Part shown: in pieces, positions 34,857 through 34,942 of the stretch
Layout of the letters: every line of letters starts with the position of its first letter
How positions within the stretch are numbered: the first letter of the stretch is position 1
NCBI GenBank assembly: GCA_016928355.1
Contig: JAFGKW010000037.1
Coordinates: 1-34,942 of the forward strand
Length of the DNA stretch: 34,942 nt
Source of the DNA: Methanomicrobiaceae archaeon
GTDB taxonomy: Archaea > Halobacteriota > Methanomicrobia > Methanomicrobiales > Methanomicrobiaceae
Direction of reading: 5' to 3'
The notes under the pieces: generated by a model
Databases searched by the model: none
Told to the model about the DNA's origin: nothing
The model's input: the letters and a program-made list of their open reading frames with translations, nothing else
Made by a program: the position numbers and the translations under genes

Positions 34857-34942
34857 CCTTTATATGTCGCGACTGATAACATTGTAAGGCTGAAGTGGTG
34901 TGTAAGAAACGGCCTGAAAATGGCCATTTCAAGAAAAACGCC
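34857..34942 (+). promoter_or_regulatory. Promoter and possible start of the next gene
   Basis: CCTTTATATGTC (34857-34868) is a good archaeal BRE/TATA-like element and predicts transcription from about 34887. Two possible frames remain open to the window edge: a GTG at 34895 and an ATG at 34920. Too little sequence is present to say which is real or what is encoded. The rest of the 248-base gap after scpA is AT-rich and shows no other feature. Confidence 0.35.

Noticed and set aside
1-34942. CRISPR array, insertion sequence, prophage or toxin-antitoxin module
   Set aside because: I saw no regularly spaced direct repeats, transposase or integrase motifs, or toxin-antitoxin pairs; gene content is housekeeping throughout.

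Overview
The window is chromosomal DNA from a methanogenic archaeon, most likely of the order Methanomicrobiales. That placement is inferred from several things together: an archaeal EF-1alpha next to ribosomal protein S10, RadA and FEN1, F420-biosynthesis genes (cofG, cofC, cofE), a presenilin-type protease very like the one known from Methanoculleus, TATA-box promoters and frequent TTG/GTG starts. Most of it is dense housekeeping sequence. I saw no tRNA or rRNA gene, no insertion sequence, no integrase and no CRISPR array.

Layout. Positions 1-2983 (+) carry the 3' part of EF-1alpha, rpsJ and a large membrane protein of the Agl23/TIGR03663 type. Positions 2984-3453 are the only gene-free stretch over 300 bases. 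It holds a GC-rich, hairpin-filled segment bracketed by a TATA-like box and a T-tract (a candidate non-coding RNA or palindromic repeat), followed by two strong hairpins. Positions 3454-5132 (+) hold a bactofilin-like protein overlapping a putative methyltransferase. Positions 5141-8221 (-) encode a 1026-residue HEAT-repeat protein. Positions 8384-10948 (+) encode a U32-family protein, which abuts a convergent pair (-) made of fdhD and a small methanogen-type protein. Positions 12104-16991 (+) hold dapL-lysA (lysine), a multi-OB-fold RPA-like protein and radA. They are followed by a HAD phosphatase (+) and two minus-strand genes, a PRC-barrel protein and a winged-helix/CBS regulator.

Positions 18994-22284 hold a NOG1-like GTPase (+), a presenilin-family protease (-, with 3' ends overlapping), a small membrane/coiled-coil protein (+) and fen1 (+). 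Positions 22344-25351 (+) form a tight run cofG-purC-purS-purQ followed by a ferredoxin:thioredoxin reductase catalytic-type protein. cofC (+) then converges on and overlaps a minus-strand operon glyA-folD-folP-cofE, which combines tetrahydrofolate one-carbon metabolism with the last step of F420 synthesis. Positions 29916-34694 (+) hold a coiled-coil protein, smc and scpA, a chromosome-condensation cluster. The final 248 bases contain a promoter and probably the start of the next gene.

How the genes work together. Recombination, replication and chromosome segregation are well represented (RPA-like, RadA, FEN1, SMC/ScpA). Cofactor and one-carbon metabolism forms a second theme (F420, folate, glycine/serine, and purines, which consume formyl groups). 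Many first genes have a TATA-like box 25-32 bases upstream of the start codon, which suggests leaderless mRNAs. I did not find a clearly new defence or mobile system. The best candidates for something undescribed are the structured element at about 3003-3247, the coiled-coil protein beside smc, the bactofilin/methyltransferase pair and the FdhD variant with its neighbour.
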